A stretch of 64,000 bases of DNA from Halorubrum distributum JCM 10118. GTDB lineage: Archaea; Halobacteriota; Halobacteria; Halobacteriales; Haloferacaceae. The stretch spans positions 1-64,000 of the forward strand of contig NZ_AOJN01000062.1 of NCBI RefSeq assembly GCF_000337335.1, written 5' to 3'. The position numbers were made by a program, and so were the translations under genes. Under the pieces are notes generated by a model. It ran no database searches. It saw only the letters and a program-made list of their open reading frames with translations, and was not told where the DNA came from. Positions 62,831-64,000 of this stretch are shown here, one piece after another (position 1 is the first letter of the stretch; the number at the start of each line of letters is the position of its first letter).

Positions 62831-63565
62831 ATGAGCGAATCACGGGACGGATCGGCGAGCGAATCCGTCGAGTCCCCGACCGACGGCGCCGACGCTGGAA
62901 CGGGTGATTCCGAAGGGAACCCTCCAACGGAGACCTCCTCCGACGGGTCCGGCGAGTCCGGCGAGGAGACGGTCTCCTCCAAGGACACCAAGGAGGTGAT
63001 AATGGAGGCGACCTTCCGCGCGCTGAGCAAGCACGGCTACAAGGACCTCCGGATGCGCGACATCGGCGAGGAGATGGACCTCACGCGGCAGGTGATCCAC
63101 TACCACTTCGACGGGAAGTACGACCTCATGTCCTCGTTCCTCGAACACATCATCGACCAGTACGAGGGGAGCGTGGTCGTCGAGGGCGACGCGGACCCGC
63201 GGACCGAGCTTCGAGCCCGCGTCGACCAGTGCCTGTTCGGCCCCGAGTTCGAGGAGTTCAGCCACTGGGACCGGATGAAGGTGTACCACGAGCTGTACAC
63301 GCAGGCGCAGAACGACGGCGAGCACCGCGAGGTGTTCAACGAACACTACGACCGCCTCCGCGGCAGCATCGTCGAGGTCGTCGAGGAGGGGATCGAGGAG
63401 GGCGTCTTCCGCGACGTCGACGCCGAGCGGATGGGCCAGCTGGTGACCGACGTGATCCACGCCGCGCGCGGGCGCCGGATCTCGCTGGGTCACGAGGACG
63501 CGCCCGAAGAGGCCCGGAAGGCGATGGACGAGTTCATCTTCGAGTCGCTGGAGCGGACGGAGTAG
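62831..63565 (+). CDS. TetR/AcrR-family regulator
   Basis: A 244-residue regulator. A 45-residue Ser/Asp/Gly-rich N-terminal tail precedes the TetR HTH (EVIMEATFRALSKHGYKDLRMRDIGEEMDLTRQVIHYHFDGKYDLM, about 57-102) and a helical ligand domain. TATA-like TATTATG at about 62797-62806 gives a leaderless start. Divergent from the amidohydrolase operon, and it is the obvious candidate to bind the two matching operators. Ligand unknown. Confidence 0.92.
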   Translation: MSESRDGSASESVESPTDGADAGTGDSEGNPPTETSSDGSGESGEETVSSKDTKEVIMEATFRALSKHGYKDLRMRDIGEEMDLTRQVIHYHFDGKYDLMSSFLEHIIDQYEGSVVVEGDADPRTELRARVDQCLFGPEFEEFSHWDRMKVYHELYTQAQNDGEHREVFNEHYDRLRGSIVEVVEEGIEEGVFRDVDAERMGQLVTDVIHAARGRRISLGHEDAPEEARKAMDEFIFESLERTE

Positions 63566-63619
63566 GCCGGGATCACCGACGTCGACCGAACCGAACCCCC
63601 GACCGCGTTTCTGCGATCG

Positions 63620-64000
63620 CTACGACTCCTCGGCGGCGACGAGCCGCGGATCCGTCCGGTCGGGCCCGTCGCGAAGCCGGTGGGAGCCGTCGAATCGAAC
63701 GCGATCGCCGGGAGACAGGTCGGCGGCGGCGGCCTGCGCGATCAGTCGGACCTCGTCGAACCGTACCAGCGCGAGGTGGTTCGGCGCGCGGACGTCCGGC
63801 GGCGTGGTCTCGACCGTCGTCGTCGCGACGACCGCCCCCGTTTCGAGTCGAACCGACGCGGCGTCCGCCGCCGACCGGTCGCAGTCCGGGCAGCGGCGGC
63901 GGTCGTAGTACCAGCGTCGCCCGCAGTCAGCGCAGGCGAAGGCGCGGTCCGCGGGGAGGTCGCGGTCCGCGGCGGCGCCGTTTTCCGGGACTCCGCTGTT
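63620..64000 (-). CDS. DUF35 OB-fold/zinc-ribbon protein, partial
   Basis: At least 126 codons, running off the window edge (N-terminus missing). A zinc ribbon with ACADCGRRWYYDRRRCPDCD (two CxxC pairs) is followed by an OB-fold (VRLETGAVVATTTVE, APNHLALVRFDEVRLIAQA, DLSPGDRVRFDG). DUF35 proteins accompany thiolases and HMG-CoA synthase-like enzymes as acyl-CoA-binding partners. The stop codon is at 63620-63622. Converges on the TetR gene with 54 bp between. Confidence 0.85.
   Translation of the reverse strand, partial: NSGVPENGAAADRDLPADRAFACADCGRRWYYDRRRCPDCDRSAADAASVRLETGAVVATTTVETTPPDVRAPNHLALVRFDEVRLIAQAAAADLSPGDRVRFDGSHRLRDGPDRTDPRLVAAEES

Noticed and set aside
1-64000. CRISPR array.
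   Set aside because: No set of regularly spaced identical repeats with unique spacers was seen; the 57-bp and 41-bp arrays have no variable spacers and no cas genes are present.
1-64000. Integrated virus or plasmid.
   Set aside because: No integrase, capsid, terminase or Rep gene, and no direct repeat of the tRNA-Gln end was found; mobile content is limited to two tnpB elements and the repeat family.

Overview
The window is haloarchaeal DNA. It has high G+C, strongly acidic proteins (many D/E, few K), leaderless promoters with a TATA-like box about 27 nt before the start codon, and archaeal marker genes: PCNA, Hel308, KEOPS Cgi121, the oap cluster, archaeal PurO, an archaeal tRNA-Gln without encoded CCA, and haloarchaeal 7TM histidine kinases and TnpB transposases. 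A Halorubrum-like genus in the Haloferacales is the best guess, but the sequence alone does not settle it. Most of the window looks like core chromosome.

Layout. 0-4.4 kb: end of a dispersed repeat, a phosphohexomutase, a solo tnpB element and PCNA. 4.4-13.9 kb: histidine kinase, MFS transporter, malate dehydrogenase, two small genes, a 2H phosphoesterase with a missing catalytic His, repeat copy A, cytochrome P450 and a soluble MCP-type transducer. 14.0-20.7 kb: uvrC, repeat copy B, thpR with a 39-bp internal duplication, a HEAT-repeat protein, a zinc-finger protein and a CBS/CNNM transporter. 20.8-28.9 kb: serA, histidine kinase, metallo-beta-lactamase hydrolase plus iron alcohol dehydrogenase, thrC and upp. 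29-39.8 kb: small membrane and zinc-ribbon proteins, a CobW GTPase, Get3/ArsA, a second tnpB element inserted at the arsA stop codon, cstA, a cupin and small regulators. 39.8-46.1 kb: S9 peptidase, purO, tRNA-Gln, cgi121 and hel308. 46.1-53.2 kb: repeat copy C, methyltransferase, paired MgtE-like half transporters, truncated haemoglobin and aspartate kinase. 53.5-55.3 kb: oapA-oapB-oapC. 55.4-64 kb: a small catabolic-looking set (BNR/Ycf48-like protein, DoxX, TatD-like hydrolase, FAH hydrolase, AtzA/TrzN-like amidohydrolase, TetR regulator, DUF35 protein), interrupted by a HEPN/MNT toxin-antitoxin-like pair and repeat copy D.

The main candidate for something undescribed is the dispersed repeat family: four full copies and one partial. 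Each copy has three hairpins whose arms differ between copies but stay complementary, invariant purine-rich single-strand blocks, and a tail of units with an exact 57-bp period ending in TTTATAA. The repeat edges supply the stop codons of two genes and the promoter of another. Other new-looking signals are a shared 16-bp operator linking two promoter regions 5.7 kb apart, three identical-spacing ORB-like motifs, a 29-codon membrane-protein gene overlapping its downstream neighbour, and several exact tandem duplications.
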